NCBI GenBank assembly: GCA_964619935.1
Contig: CAZUGO010000036.1
Location: 6,743-70,742, forward strand
Direction of reading: 5' to 3'
Origin: CAZUGO01 sp964619935
GTDB lineage: Bacteria; Planctomycetota; Phycisphaerae; UBA1845; CAIVHJ01
Length of the DNA: 64,000 nucleotides
The notes beneath the pieces are model-generated. The model did not search any database and had not been told where the DNA came from. It saw only the letters and a list, made by a program, of their open reading frames with translations. The position numbers were made by a program, and so were the translations under genes. Positions 43,528-52,010 of this stretch are shown here, in pieces. How positions within the stretch are numbered: the stretch's first letter is position 1; each line of letters opens with the position of its first letter.

Positions 43528-44338
43528 GCCGTCCCAAACCCACGTATTGCCGGAAGGCCGTGTCGCGGAGCGCCTGTTGCCAGGTCTCTTCCCTGATTTC
43601 CAATCGGCCCATGCCGGGCAGGTCGACCACCTGAAGCAGGACCCGGCCGTCCCGCGAGATCCAAGCCCGGGTGCCTGCGGACTCCACGATGAAGCAGTCC
43701 TGGGTCCGGCCGTAGAACTGCTTGTTCTCGCGCCCGGTGACGGAGACCAGCACCGGCTTGAATCGGCTGCGCGAGTTCTGAATCAATGACATGGGATTGA
43801 GCATCTGCAAGGTCCAGGTCTGGCCGACACTGAGGTCGCGCAGCGCCGAGAACGGCTTGATGCTGTCGCAGAGGGTCTGGGCATCGTGGGCCTCGAGCAC
43901 GAATTCCTGCAGCCGAACGGCGTTGATGTCTACGGTGAACGCAAACTTGGGGCCTTGCCGCTCGCCGCGCAGGGTAATGGCGGTGTCCATGATCCGAATA
44001 TCGACCTCGACGCTGTCCAACCCGGTTTCGTTCTGGAAGGTCAGCTCGGAGGTCATCACCAGTTCCTTGACGAACTGCAGATCGTGCAGAATCAGGATGT
44101 CTTTGCGCAGTACCGAGCCTTCGACAATCTCGTAGTCGCTCCAACTGGTGCCCTTGCGGGCGCCGTTGTCGGCGTAAATGCCGTACTGGAACCGCTGGCC
44201 GTGGTCTTGGAGCCATGCCGCCGTCGGCGCCTCCGGCGGCGACTGGGCGAACCATCGCGGCACAGCATCGCGCGACACCAGCCAGGTCATGCTGACCAGC
44301 CACATCGTCACAATGCCGTATTCCAGAAGGCGGTTCAT
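43502..44338 (-). CDS. Membrane-anchored protein of ABC operon, unknown
   Basis: Protein of 278 residues. An N-terminal hydrophobic segment (RLLEYGIVTMWLVSMTWLVS) anchors it; the rest is beta-rich (LTFQNETGLDSVEVDIRIMDTAITLRGER, FKPVLVSVTGRENKQFYGRTQDCFIVE, TRAWISRDGRVLLQVVDLPGMGRLEIREETW). No named family is recognised. It is first in the operon and overlaps the ATPase gene by 26 bases, so it probably serves the exporter, for instance as a periplasmic partner. Starts earlier than 44338 would include the promoter. Confidence 0.68.
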
Positions 44339-44376
44339 GAATGCGGTTCCACCGGGTGCAGTCTGCCGAGATGCCA

Positions 44377-44406
44377 ATTCTATGAACACCGGGGCGCTCG
44401 GGTCAA
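44377..44406 (-). promoter_or_regulatory. Promoter for the ABC exporter operon
   Basis: Minus strand TTGACC (44401-44406, 5 of 6), 18-base spacer, TAGAAT (44377-44382, 5 of 6). Start near 44370, about 32 bases before ATG 44338. Confidence 0.62.
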
Positions 44407-44420
44407 ATGCCCTGCCGGCG

Positions 44421-44449
44421 TGGACAGGCGCCGCGGACACTCCTATGAT
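44421..44449 (+). promoter_or_regulatory. Promoter for the 44461 membrane protein gene
   Basis: TGGACA (44421-44426, 5 of 6), 17-base spacer, TATGAT (44444-44449, 5 of 6). It predicts a start near 44456, only 5 bases before the first ATG. Confidence 0.6.
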
Positions 44450-44460
44450 AGTGCGGCAGC

Positions 44461-45177
44461 ATGATGCGTTCGCGCACAAAAGGAACACCCTGCTTGAGGC
44501 CATGGATTTCGCTCAAGCGCGCCGTCGCCGGCGGCGCCGTGCTGGTGTTTCTCGCCACGCTCTTGGCCTGGCTGTGCTTTCAACATGTGCCCGCCTGGTA
44601 TCGGCCGCTCTGGCTGACGCACACCGAAGTGGAAGCGGTGGGCCGGGAGGCCCAGCAGGCGTTCGAGCTCATCAGCCAGAAGATGGCGGGCGGCAGAGCG
44701 TTCTCGGTGACGCTCGACGACCGACAGATCAACCGCATGCTGGCCGCCCGCCGTGTGATTTGGCCGGCGTCGACCGACTGGCTTCCGGCGGATCTGAGGA
44801 CGCCCTGTGTGGCGCTCGCCGGGGAGCAGGTCATGGTCGGCCTCCGCTGGCGGCGCGGCGAGGTCCAATCGATTCTCAGTGCCGCCGTGCGACTCAGCGC
44901 CGACGACCAGCACCTGGCCATCGCCTTGGGTTCGGCCCGGGCCGGAGCCCTGCCGCTGCCGCTGGCGGCGCTGCGGCGGTTGCGCGGGCGGCCGGCTGAA
45001 GCGGCGCCGGGGGCCACGCGGTCCGGGTCGCAGATCGGCGCTGACCTGCTGCACGCCAGGCCCGCCGCGGCCGTGTCCAACGAGTTTGTCTGGCCCAACG
45101 GCAAGATCCGCTTTCGAGTCACTGACATCGCCGTGGACGGCAGCACCCTGCGCGTCCGGGTCTGCCCCCAACCGTAA
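44461..45177 (+). CDS. Single-pass membrane protein, unknown
   Basis: Protein of 238 residues from ATG 44461 (ATG 44464 equally possible). One transmembrane helix (AVAGGAVLVFLATLLAWLCF) is followed by an outer domain with WYRPLWLTHTEVEAVGREAQQAFELISQKM, SVTLDDRQINRMLAARRVIWPA and a final beta strand pair. The DDRQINRML stretch recalls lipid-binding BPI/YpmS-like domains, only weakly. The promoter puts the transcript start about 5 bases from the ATG, so either the mRNA is almost leaderless or translation starts at TTG 44494, which has AAAGGA 9 bases upstream and begins just before the helix. The end is certain, the start is not. Confidence 0.65.
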   Translation: MMRSRTKGTPCLRPWISLKRAVAGGAVLVFLATLLAWLCFQHVPAWYRPLWLTHTEVEAVGREAQQAFELISQKMAGGRAFSVTLDDRQINRMLAARRVIWPASTDWLPADLRTPCVALAGEQVMVGLRWRRGEVQSILSAAVRLSADDQHLAIALGSARAGALPLPLAALRRLRGRPAEAAPGATRSGSQIGADLLHARPAAAVSNEFVWPNGKIRFRVTDIAVDGSTLRVRVCPQP

Positions 45178-45195
45178 GCGCCGGTTGCGTGGGGC

Positions 45196-45312
45196 TTACG
45201 GGAACGGAAACTGCCAGTTGTCGCACAAATACAGACTCAGCATGGCAATGACCGTGCAGATGATGACCGCTGCGACCGCGCGATCCGGACTGAACTGTGA
45301 AGAGCTTCTCAT
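45196..45312 (-). CDS. Small single-helix membrane protein (38 residues)
   Basis: A 38-codon frame beginning MRSSSQFSPDRAVAAVIICT, continuing with VIAMLSLYLCDNW and ending QFPFP. The ATG at 45312 has AGAGGG at a proper distance (6-7 bases). The middle (about 12-29) is a hydrophobic helix, the tail is aromatic. It is convergent with the 44461-45177 gene, starting 18 bases from its stop. No homologue is known to me; the ribosome site, helix and compact placement support a real gene. It may be co-transcribed with the zinc-ribbon gene to its right. Confidence 0.5.
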   Translation of the reverse strand: MRSSSQFSPDRAVAAVIICTVIAMLSLYLCDNWQFPFP

Positions 45313-45447
45313 GGCCCACCCTCTGAACGCACCCATTCGATCGTGCCAACCGTCGGTGTCCGAACGTCACCGCATCCAGTGTACGATACCGCGGCACGGA
45401 TGGGCCACACGTCGGTCCGCTGGGCCGGTCGAACCGCCCGGGCCGAA

Positions 45448-45639
45448 CTACGGCTGGTTATCGGCCGCTTCTTCGGCCGCTTCCTCGGCCCCGACGACCT
45501 TGGACTTGATATCGCCGCCCCCGGTCAGCCGCACCTCGATGGCCTGGCCGGTCTGGCCGCAGGTCATGTGGATGGTGGTTTCCGGCATGTCCATCTGATG
45601 GGTTTGTCGGCACGCGGGGCAGGTGAAGCGAACCCACAT
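45448..45639 (-). CDS. Small zinc-ribbon protein
   Basis: Protein of 63 residues: MWVRFTCPACRQTHQMDMPE with a CPAC knuckle, a second Cys in MTCGQTGQAIEVRL, then an acidic Ala-rich tail (EEAAEEAADNQ). ATG 45639 has AAGGGG 6 bases upstream. Only three Cys are seen, so a full zinc site would need a His or a partner. Function unknown. The longer frame to 46263 is a shadow of the nitrilase gene. Confidence 0.62.
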   Translation of the reverse strand: MWVRFTCPACRQTHQMDMPETTIHMTCGQTGQAIEVRLTGGGDIKSKVVGAEEAAEEAADNQP

Positions 45640-45781
45640 GGCAGTCCCCTTCCCAAGTGCTACAATTCCACGCGATGCCGCCGCGCTCACGGGCCACTTG
45701 GGAACACCCGCCGCCGGCGACGCCGGCCGGGCCGGCCGCCGCGCGTTCGCCTGACGCGGTATTCTAGTCGGCATCGGAGTG

Positions 45782-46813
45782 ATGCAACAGCCGCAGGACC
45801 GCAGCACCATGGTTTCGCACGTACACGTCGCCACCCTGCAGCCGGCCTTGCGCTGGCAGCAACCGATGCCGAACATGTTCGCCATGCGGCGGATGATCGA
45901 GGAATTGCCCAGCGGGGTGGAGCTGGTGGTGTTGCCGGAAATGTGGACGGCACTGCCGGTCGGGTCCCAGGCGAACGTCGGTGCCGACTCCGCCACCCAG
46001 TTCGTGCAGACCCTGGCTCGGGCCGCCGGCGTCAACGTCATCGGCGGCAGCTTTGAGGCCCGCGGCAGCGACGGTGCCCTGCAGAACGTCACCGTGGGTG
46101 TCGACGCCCGCGGAGTGGTGGTCGGCCGGTACGCCAAGCAAGTCCTGTTCGCCGCCGAACGGGACGGCCGGCAACCGGGCGCCGGCTCTGCGATCTTCGA
46201 GTTCGACGGTCTGCGGGTCGGCGTGCTGATCTGTGCCGACCTGTGGCACCCCGGTCTGGTCAAGGCGATCGCTGATGCCGATGTGTTGTGCGTGCCGGCG
46301 CGGACCGCGGTGCCGTCCGACCAGCACGTGCTTTACGCTCGGGTGCTGTGGCACAGCCTGGCGCTGACTCGGGCCATGGAATTCGGCCTGCCGGTGGTGG
46401 TCAGCGATTGGGCGACCGGGCGGCATGCCGCCACCGATGTCGACCTGTCGGTCGGCAGTGTCCATGCTCCGGGCATGAGTTACGATCGCGGCACGCTGGG
46501 TTCGCGCCGCTCGGGCGGTCAGGGAGCAACCGGCCCGCGCGAGGCCACCGCCACCGCTCACACCTCGGCGGCGCCGGCCCTGGGGCCCGGCGTGCACTTT
46601 ACCGGCGGCGCTTCCAGCATCTGCAATCCCGGTCGCCGGCCTGACATTCAACGGATCTGGCGGACGCTGGATCGCGGCCAGGCGGGTTTCTTGAGCGACG
46701 TCCTGGATCTTGCCGATGTTCAGGAGTATCGCGAATACCGCCGCCGTGTCGGGCTGTTGGCCTCTGATCCACGGGGTGAACCCAAACCGTCAGGCAATGT
46801 CGCGCAAGATTAA
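45782..46813 (+). CDS. Nitrilase-superfamily carbon-nitrogen hydrolase
   Basis: Protein of 343 residues with the catalytic triad Glu53 (LVVLPEMW), Lys119 (GRYAKQVLF) and Cys151 (VGVLICADLWHP). It hydrolyses a carbon-nitrogen bond of a small amide or nitrile; the exact substrate is unknown. The C-terminal part after about 215 contains a low-complexity Gly/Ala/Thr stretch and a tail of about 60 residues beyond the usual fold. Starts at GTG 45779, ATG 45782 or ATG 45809 are possible; none has a good ribosome site. Its last 17 bases overlap the start of the next gene. Confidence 0.8.
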   Translation: MQQPQDRSTMVSHVHVATLQPALRWQQPMPNMFAMRRMIEELPSGVELVVLPEMWTALPVGSQANVGADSATQFVQTLARAAGVNVIGGSFEARGSDGALQNVTVGVDARGVVVGRYAKQVLFAAERDGRQPGAGSAIFEFDGLRVGVLICADLWHPGLVKAIADADVLCVPARTAVPSDQHVLYARVLWHSLALTRAMEFGLPVVVSDWATGRHAATDVDLSVGSVHAPGMSYDRGTLGSRRSGGQGATGPREATATAHTSAAPALGPGVHFTGGASSICNPGRRPDIQRIWRTLDRGQAGFLSDVLDLADVQEYREYRRRVGLLASDPRGEPKPSGNVAQD

Positions 46814-47666
46814 GTCATATGGCTTGCTGTGGGTCGTCTTCGTCGCGGTGGCCGCCGTGACCGGCCCCGCCCAGCCGCTGCCCGCCGACCGCGCCGCCGC
46901 GGCATGCGATCAGCCCGCTTTCGCGCTGCGGGTGTTGTCCTATAACATCCAACGGGGTTTGGGGGACGCCGGCTTTCACCGGATTGCAGCGCTGATTCGC
47001 CGGCACCGCCCGGACCTCGTTTGCCTCCAGGAGGTTGCCTGGCCCAAGAAGCCAAACCTCGACTGGGTGCGGAACCAGGTGGAGGTCCTCGCCGGCGAGT
47101 TGGGTTACCAATGGGCTTGTGCAGAACGCGGCCGCCTGCGATACGAGACCTACGGAATGGCGGTGCTGGTGCGCGGCGAGATCCTGTCAGCCCGCGACCT
47201 GCGGGTTCCGGGAGAACTTCCGCACGCCCTGTGGACGGAACTGCGGATCGACGGGCAGCGCATCGACGTGGCCAGCGTGCACTCCCGGAGTGTCGCCCCT
47301 GGATTGCGTTCGGTTGGCTATCTCGCCACCGAATGGGCCCGCACTCGCCAAGCCAAGCAACTGGCGCGCCAGACAGCCGGCAGCCGGTGCCCGGTGGTGG
47401 TGGCGGGCGATTTCAACACCATCGCCACCGCCCCCTCCTACGCCGTGCTCACCGCAGGCCTGGTGGATGCCGCCGCCGGTCATCCCGGGCAGGAAGACTA
47501 CACCCGCCTGACCCAGGGGCTGCCATTGCGGATCGATTACGTCTTCTTGTCTCCGATCTGGGCGGTTTGTGATTATCAGGTCCTGCCTGTCGACCTCTCA
47601 GACCACCGGCCTTTGCTCACAACTATTTGCCTGCCACAGGAAAGCGCGACGCCCCCGCCAACCTGA
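46797..47666 (+). CDS. Exported endonuclease/exonuclease/phosphatase-family protein
   Basis: Protein of 289 residues with signal peptide about 1-26. The EEP fold shows LRVLSYNIQRGLG, LVCLQEVAWP (metal-binding Glu), VVVAGDFNTIATAP and the closing LSDHRPLLTTI (Asp-His). It should be a metal-dependent phosphodiesterase or phosphatase acting outside the cytoplasm on nucleic acid, lipid or a sugar phosphate. It overlaps the nitrilase gene by 17 bases, so the two are co-transcribed. ATG 46797 gives the signal peptide; the longer frame to 46710 does not. Confidence 0.82.
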   Translation: MSRKIKSYGLLWVVFVAVAAVTGPAQPLPADRAAAACDQPAFALRVLSYNIQRGLGDAGFHRIAALIRRHRPDLVCLQEVAWPKKPNLDWVRNQVEVLAGELGYQWACAERGRLRYETYGMAVLVRGEILSARDLRVPGELPHALWTELRIDGQRIDVASVHSRSVAPGLRSVGYLATEWARTRQAKQLARQTAGSRCPVVVAGDFNTIATAPSYAVLTAGLVDAAAGHPGQEDYTRLTQGLPLRIDYVFLSPIWAVCDYQVLPVDLSDHRPLLTTICLPQESATPPPT

Positions 47667-47673
47667 GCGGGGG
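47652..47673 (+). terminator. Hairpin at the end of the EEP gene
   Basis: CCCCCGC (47652-47658) and GCGGGGG (47667-47673) with an 8-base loop that includes the stop codon. No T-tract follows. Confidence 0.4.
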
Positions 47674-48100
47674 TGGCCCGGCGGCGGATTTCGGCCTCCC
47701 TGCAATTTCTACTCCGATCTGAGCACTTCCGGGGTGCCCCATGGGGGATCAGCCGTAGGGATAAATACCCATAAGACGTTATTGCATAATCAGTTATCCT
47801 ATTGCGAACAATTCGCTGGTTTGCCACAGGTTTTGGGGTCGTGATATCGGGCGGGATCGTATAATAAGGCAAGAGGTTAGCTCGCCACGCACGCCAGGCC
47901 TCAGCCGGCCAAAACGACCTCGGAACTCAGCGCTGTTGAGAAATATGCTCTCGCGCTTGCGCCACATTTGGCGCCTGATCTCGTGAGGTCACGCGCTGTC
48001 CCCGTTGGGCTTCCGATTCGCCGGGCGGGACCGTGGGAATCCCGAGCGTCGGAGGTTGATTGAAGCGGTCATGGGCACCTTTTCGAACAAGGATGTGGCA
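47667..48100. other. AT-rich intergenic stretch
   Basis: About 430 bases with no convincing gene. Positions 47745-47870 are markedly AT-rich for this genome and include a perfect TATAAT (47860-47865) on the plus strand, without a good -35. It probably holds the promoter of the small metalloprotein gene, with a leader of about 230 bases. Confidence 0.4.
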
Positions 48101-48478
48101 ATGACGTATCGTCGGAAAGTCAGGACAATCGCCGAGAAGTACATGGACTTGTTTGGCCTGTTTCACTGGCGGCTGACCAAGGTCCACATCGGCATCCCCA
48201 AGCACATCAAACGCGAGCTGGCCGCCCACTACCCGGAGGCCCGCAACGGGTTTTATGCTTGCGTCTATCCGACCAGCCGGAACACCTTCGTGATGGCCAT
48301 TGCCCGCGACATTGCGGACGCCAAGCTGGAGAGCATCATCGCCCACGAGGTCTCGCACATCCTGCTGCACAACTTGTTTGAGGCCACCAAGGACGGGCGG
48401 AAGTACGACGCCAAGAATCAACTCGAGACGGTCTGTGACCGCATCGCCAGGGCGGTCATCCAGTGCAAGTGCGCCTGA
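48101..48478 (+). CDS. Small HExxH metalloprotein (SprT/phage peptidase-like)
   Basis: Protein of 125 residues with HEVSH in IAHEVSHILLHNLFEATKDGRK, a zinc metalloprotease motif, and a likely helix with CDRIARAVIQCKC at the end. The early part (YMDLFGLFHWRLTKVHIGIP) resembles the start of small phage-type or SprT-like domains. Without a clear third ligand I cannot tell if it is an active peptidase. ATG 48101 has AGGA 7 bases upstream; the frame runs open to 48005 with another ATG at 48071. Single gene. Confidence 0.68.
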   Translation: MTYRRKVRTIAEKYMDLFGLFHWRLTKVHIGIPKHIKRELAAHYPEARNGFYACVYPTSRNTFVMAIARDIADAKLESIIAHEVSHILLHNLFEATKDGRKYDAKNQLETVCDRIARAVIQCKCA

Positions 48479-48489
48479 TGGTGGGCTGA

Positions 48490-51093
48490 TCACTGTCCAT
48501 CGGCCGGATCGCCGGCGCGGTGGCGCCAGGCGGTGGCGTCCTGCGGCCTGTCCCAATCCTCATAGAGGCGGGCGAGCAGGTCGGCTGTCTGGCGGGCGGC
48601 GCGGGTATCGCCGAGCAGGTCGTATGCCTGCAGCAGCGCGGCCTCGGCTTCACCGTACCGGCGCAGCCGGGTCAGACACTCGCCGTGCAGCTTGAGGAAT
48701 AGTCCGCGATGCTGCCGAGGCAACTCGCCGGAGGCCGCGGCCTCGACGATCTCGGTCAGTAATGCCAGCGCCGCTTGGTTCCGTTCCTGTCGCAGAAACA
48801 ATGCCGCGAGATGGTAGCGACTCACCAGCGTGTCCGGATGGGCCGGACCCAGGGCCGCGCCCTGCAGGTCCGCCGCTTCGCGGTGGAGCCGCTCAGCGGC
48901 ATCGAAGTCACCCTGATCGGACAACACCAGCGCGAGGTTGTTCAATGTCGCCGCCGTTCCGGGATGCGATCCGCCAAGGGTATGCTGGATGCTCAGCGCC
49001 TCCCGCAGGACCGTTTCAGCCTCGCCGGCACGCCCCTGCCGGCGGAGCACGTTGCCCAGCGTGGTCAGGTCGGTGGCCAGCGCCGGGTGGCGGTCGGGGA
49101 GCAGGGCGCGGCGCATCTCGACGGCTTGGCGGATAAGTTGCTCGGCTTCCTGCAACCGTCCCGTGACGAGCAACAACCCGCTGAGGTTGTTCATCGTCGA
49201 GATGATGTTGGGATGGGGACCGGCGCGCAGTTTCTGGTCCATGGCCAGGGACCGGCGCAGCAGATCCTCGGCCTCATCGAAGCGGTTCATGCTGTGCAGC
49301 GTCAGGGCAAGGTTGTTCATGGCAGTGGCGATCTCGGGGTCACGGTCGCCCAATAACTGGTGCCGCAGGTCCAGAACCTGTCGTTGGATCCGTTCGGCCT
49401 CCTGGTAATCTCCCTGTTGAAAGCGCAGCCAGCCCAAGTTGTTCAGGCTCTTGGCGACGTCGATGTGCCGGTCTCCAAATAACCGCCGGCGCATGTCCAG
49501 CGCCGCCCGGCACAACCGTTCCGATTCGGCGAATTCCCCGGTGCTATCGAGGACCCGGGCGAGTTTGTGCAGGCTGGTTGCCAGGTCGGGATGATCCTGG
49601 GGATGCAACTGCTGCCGAATCTCGACGGCCCGGCGCAGTTGGGCCTCGGCTTCGGGGTATCGGCCCAGGGCGCGGTAGGTGTTTCCCAGGGTGTGGCGCA
49701 CGGCGGCCTGCACTTCGGGCTGATCTCCCAGGGCGCCGTGGGCGATCTCGCGGGCCGCCTGGTCGAGCACGTAGCGGACCGTGACGTCCTGCCCGGTGCC
49801 GGTCTCGGGATCGGCGGCCGCCAGCATGTCATGCAAGAAGGCGTTGACCGCCACGGCGATCTCGCCGGTGCGTTCGGCCTCCTCCCGGGCGGCGGCCAGG
49901 GCCTGCGTGCGGCCTGCCAGCCGGACGGCCTGAACGGTCGATGCGATCCCGGATCCGACCACCAGCACCACCAGCGCGGTGGCCAGCGCGCAGACCGTCC
50001 GGTGGCGCTGGATCATCTTGCGAACCACGTAGGTCAGCGCGGGTGGCCGTGCCAGAATGGGCTGATTGCTCAAGTAGCGCTCGATGTCATCCTGCAGGGC
50101 GGTCGCGCTCTGATAGCGCAGTCCGGGATCTTTCTGCAGGGCTTTGAGCACGATGACGTCCAGGTCGCCGCGGATCGCCCGGTCATGGCGGCTCGGGGGA
50201 TGGGGTTGCGCTTCGCCGATGATCCTGGCGGCCTGCACGATGTCCGTCCGGCCCAGGTCGTAAGGCAATTGCCCGGTGAGCAATTCGTAGAGGACCACCC
50301 CGAGGGCATAGAGGTCTGTTCTGGTGTCGATCTCTGGCGCGTCGCCGCGGACCTGTTCCGGACTCATGTAGGGCAGTGTGCCCAGGATCCGTCCAGCCTC
50401 GGTGAGCGCGCTGCCGGGCGTGCCGCCGTCGTGCTCCAGGATCTTGGCCATCCCGAAATCGAGGATCCTGGGTTCCCCGCCGGCGTCGACCAGGATATTG
50501 GACGGCTTCAGGTCGCGGTGAATGACGCCGCGCTGATGGGCGAAGCTGACGGCGGCGCAAATCCGGGCGAACAGGCTCAGTCGCCGGCGAATGGACAGCC
50601 GCTGTTGCACAGCCCACGTGGTCAGGCGATCGCCTTCGACGAGTTCCATCACCAGAAACGGAACCCCGCCGGTGCAATCGGCCTCGTAGAGGGCCGCAAT
50701 CCCGGGATGCTGCAGGCGGGCCAGGGCCAGCGCTTCCCGCTGGAATAGACGTCTGTGGCGGTCATCGCCGCCCAAGCCGTTGAGCACCTTGAGTGCAACC
50801 GAACGCTGGGGATTGTCCTGCTGCGCCCGGTAGACGACGCCCATGCCTCCGCGCCCGATCTCGGCGATGATGCGATATTTTCCGATCCGTTGCCCGGGCG
50901 CGGCAATGGAACTCGTCGCGAGCGCCTCGCGGATCGCGCCGACTGCCTCCAGATTGGTCCTGATTTCCGCCAGGCGGCGGCGGCATCCGTCGCAGGTGCT
51001 GAGGTGCCGGTCGATCGAACCTGCCGACGGCGGATCCGCGCCCCCGGAAAGGTATTCTTCCAATTCGCTCAGCTCCGGACACGGTGCGATCAT
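48490..51093 (-). CDS. Ser/Thr protein kinase with zinc-finger start and TPR tail
   Basis: Protein of 867 residues. The N-terminus carries a zf-HC2-like anti-sigma zinc motif (H30-x3-C34-x2-C37). The kinase domain (about 72-330) has IGRGGMGVVY (79-88), Lys102, HRDLKPSN (192-199, Asp194), DFGMAK (212-217) and SPEQVRG. A transmembrane helix at about 367-388 separates it from about 460 residues of TPRs, with repeats like AATLNNLALVLSDQGDFDAAERLHREA. It follows the ECF gene by 106 bases in the same direction, the planctomycete arrangement in which the kinase is thought to modify its paired ECF sigma factor. Confidence 0.9.
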   Translation of the reverse strand: MIAPCPELSELEEYLSGGADPPSAGSIDRHLSTCDGCRRRLAEIRTNLEAVGAIREALATSSIAAPGQRIGKYRIIAEIGRGGMGVVYRAQQDNPQRSVALKVLNGLGGDDRHRRLFQREALALARLQHPGIAALYEADCTGGVPFLVMELVEGDRLTTWAVQQRLSIRRRLSLFARICAAVSFAHQRGVIHRDLKPSNILVDAGGEPRILDFGMAKILEHDGGTPGSALTEAGRILGTLPYMSPEQVRGDAPEIDTRTDLYALGVVLYELLTGQLPYDLGRTDIVQAARIIGEAQPHPPSRHDRAIRGDLDVIVLKALQKDPGLRYQSATALQDDIERYLSNQPILARPPALTYVVRKMIQRHRTVCALATALVVLVVGSGIASTVQAVRLAGRTQALAAAREEAERTGEIAVAVNAFLHDMLAAADPETGTGQDVTVRYVLDQAAREIAHGALGDQPEVQAAVRHTLGNTYRALGRYPEAEAQLRRAVEIRQQLHPQDHPDLATSLHKLARVLDSTGEFAESERLCRAALDMRRRLFGDRHIDVAKSLNNLGWLRFQQGDYQEAERIQRQVLDLRHQLLGDRDPEIATAMNNLALTLHSMNRFDEAEDLLRRSLAMDQKLRAGPHPNIISTMNNLSGLLLVTGRLQEAEQLIRQAVEMRRALLPDRHPALATDLTTLGNVLRRQGRAGEAETVLREALSIQHTLGGSHPGTAATLNNLALVLSDQGDFDAAERLHREAADLQGAALGPAHPDTLVSRYHLAALFLRQERNQAALALLTEIVEAAASGELPRQHRGLFLKLHGECLTRLRRYGEAEAALLQAYDLLGDTRAARQTADLLARLYEDWDRPQDATAWRHRAGDPADGQ

Positions 51094-51199
51094 GTGAGTG
51101 GTTCACCCAACCGCAAGGGGTTTCTCTTGAAGGCGGTCCCGCCAGCACGACGATTCGAGCCCACCGTTCATGGGCACGGCCAGCCTGGTGCCGCCCGCT

Positions 51200-51799
51200 T
51201 CAGGGGGCTCGGCCCACTTGCTCAAGTTCGGCGCGCAGCTCGCGGATGCGCTTGATCACCCGATGCTTGGCGTTGTAGACCGCTTTTACGGGGACAGCCA
51301 GTTCGCGGGCGACGTCGGCCGGGGACCACTCCAGCCGGACGGCCAGCTCGAACATGCGGAAGGTTCGCGGCTCGAATTCGCGGTGGGCTCGCTCGATGCA
51401 GGCGGCCAGCAGGGCCTGTTCCCATTCCGCATCCCAAACCGTTGAGGCCTGCTGCTGATCCGGCAGCGCGGACCAGAAAGAACCGTTGCCGGTCGCGGGC
51501 AGGGTGGCCACCCGGCGGGCCTGGCGGCGGATTTCGCGCCGAATCTGGCGGTAGGCGATGCCGAAGAGCCAATGGCTCAGGCGCCCCTTGGCGCGGTCGT
51601 ACTTGCCGTTGCGGTAGTTCTCGGCGAACGCCAGCAACGTTTCCTGGGCGACGTCCTCGGCCTCCGCCGGTGAGGCGCCGACGCGCGTGGCAAAACGAAC
51701 GATCGGGCGTTGAAAGCGCTGCACGAGCCGCTCCCAGGCGCCGTGATCATCGGCAGCGTGCAGCTTCTGCAGCATCGTCGACGTCGTGATCCATTCCAT
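51200..51799 (-). CDS. ECF-type RNA polymerase sigma factor
   Basis: Protein of 199 residues with region 2 (ERLVQRFQRPIVRFATRVGASPAEAEDVAQETLLAFAENYRNGKYDR, then GRLSHWLFGIAYRQIRREIRR) and region 4 (FEPRTFRMFELAVRLEWSPADVARELAVPVKAVYNAKHRVIKRIRELRAEL). No cognate anti-sigma gene is nearby; instead a kinase with an anti-sigma-like zinc motif lies next. It probably directs genes near this locus, perhaps the divergent RHS gene. A TATACT box (51852-51857 on the minus strand) without a good -35 lies about 50 bases upstream of ATG 51799. Confidence 0.9.
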   Translation of the reverse strand: MEWITTSTMLQKLHAADDHGAWERLVQRFQRPIVRFATRVGASPAEAEDVAQETLLAFAENYRNGKYDRAKGRLSHWLFGIAYRQIRREIRRQARRVATLPATGNGSFWSALPDQQQASTVWDAEWEQALLAACIERAHREFEPRTFRMFELAVRLEWSPADVARELAVPVKAVYNAKHRVIKRIRELRAELEQVGRAP

Positions 51800-52010
51800 A
51801 CCGATTCCACGGTAGTGCTGCGACTGGGTGTCCGAGCGGCCCGGCCCCCCCAGTATAGCAGGAAGGGCGTTTGCGCCGCCCCTGGAGCAGCTCCGGACCG
51901 GCGCGTAACCAGTTTATTCGCAAGAGAATTATGCTTTGTGAGAAGCCGCCGGCCCGGCGGTGAATACCTCCTGAGGACCCGTGGAACCAGGCATTGGGAG
52001 GATCCGGCAC
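51800..52010. other. Divergent region between ECF and RHS genes
   Basis: Carries a minus-strand TATACT box (51852-51857), a hairpin GGCG (51866-51869)/CGCC (51874-51877) and a palindrome GGAGC-A-GCTCC (51884-51894). No clear -35 for either gene, which would fit an ECF-type promoter. GGAGG 9 bases before ATG 52011 is the ribosome site of the RHS gene. Confidence 0.4.

Noticed and set aside
47569..47844. 91-codon plus-strand frame in the AT-rich intergenic stretch
   Set aside because: It starts inside the EEP gene, has no ribosome site and no similarity to anything recognised.
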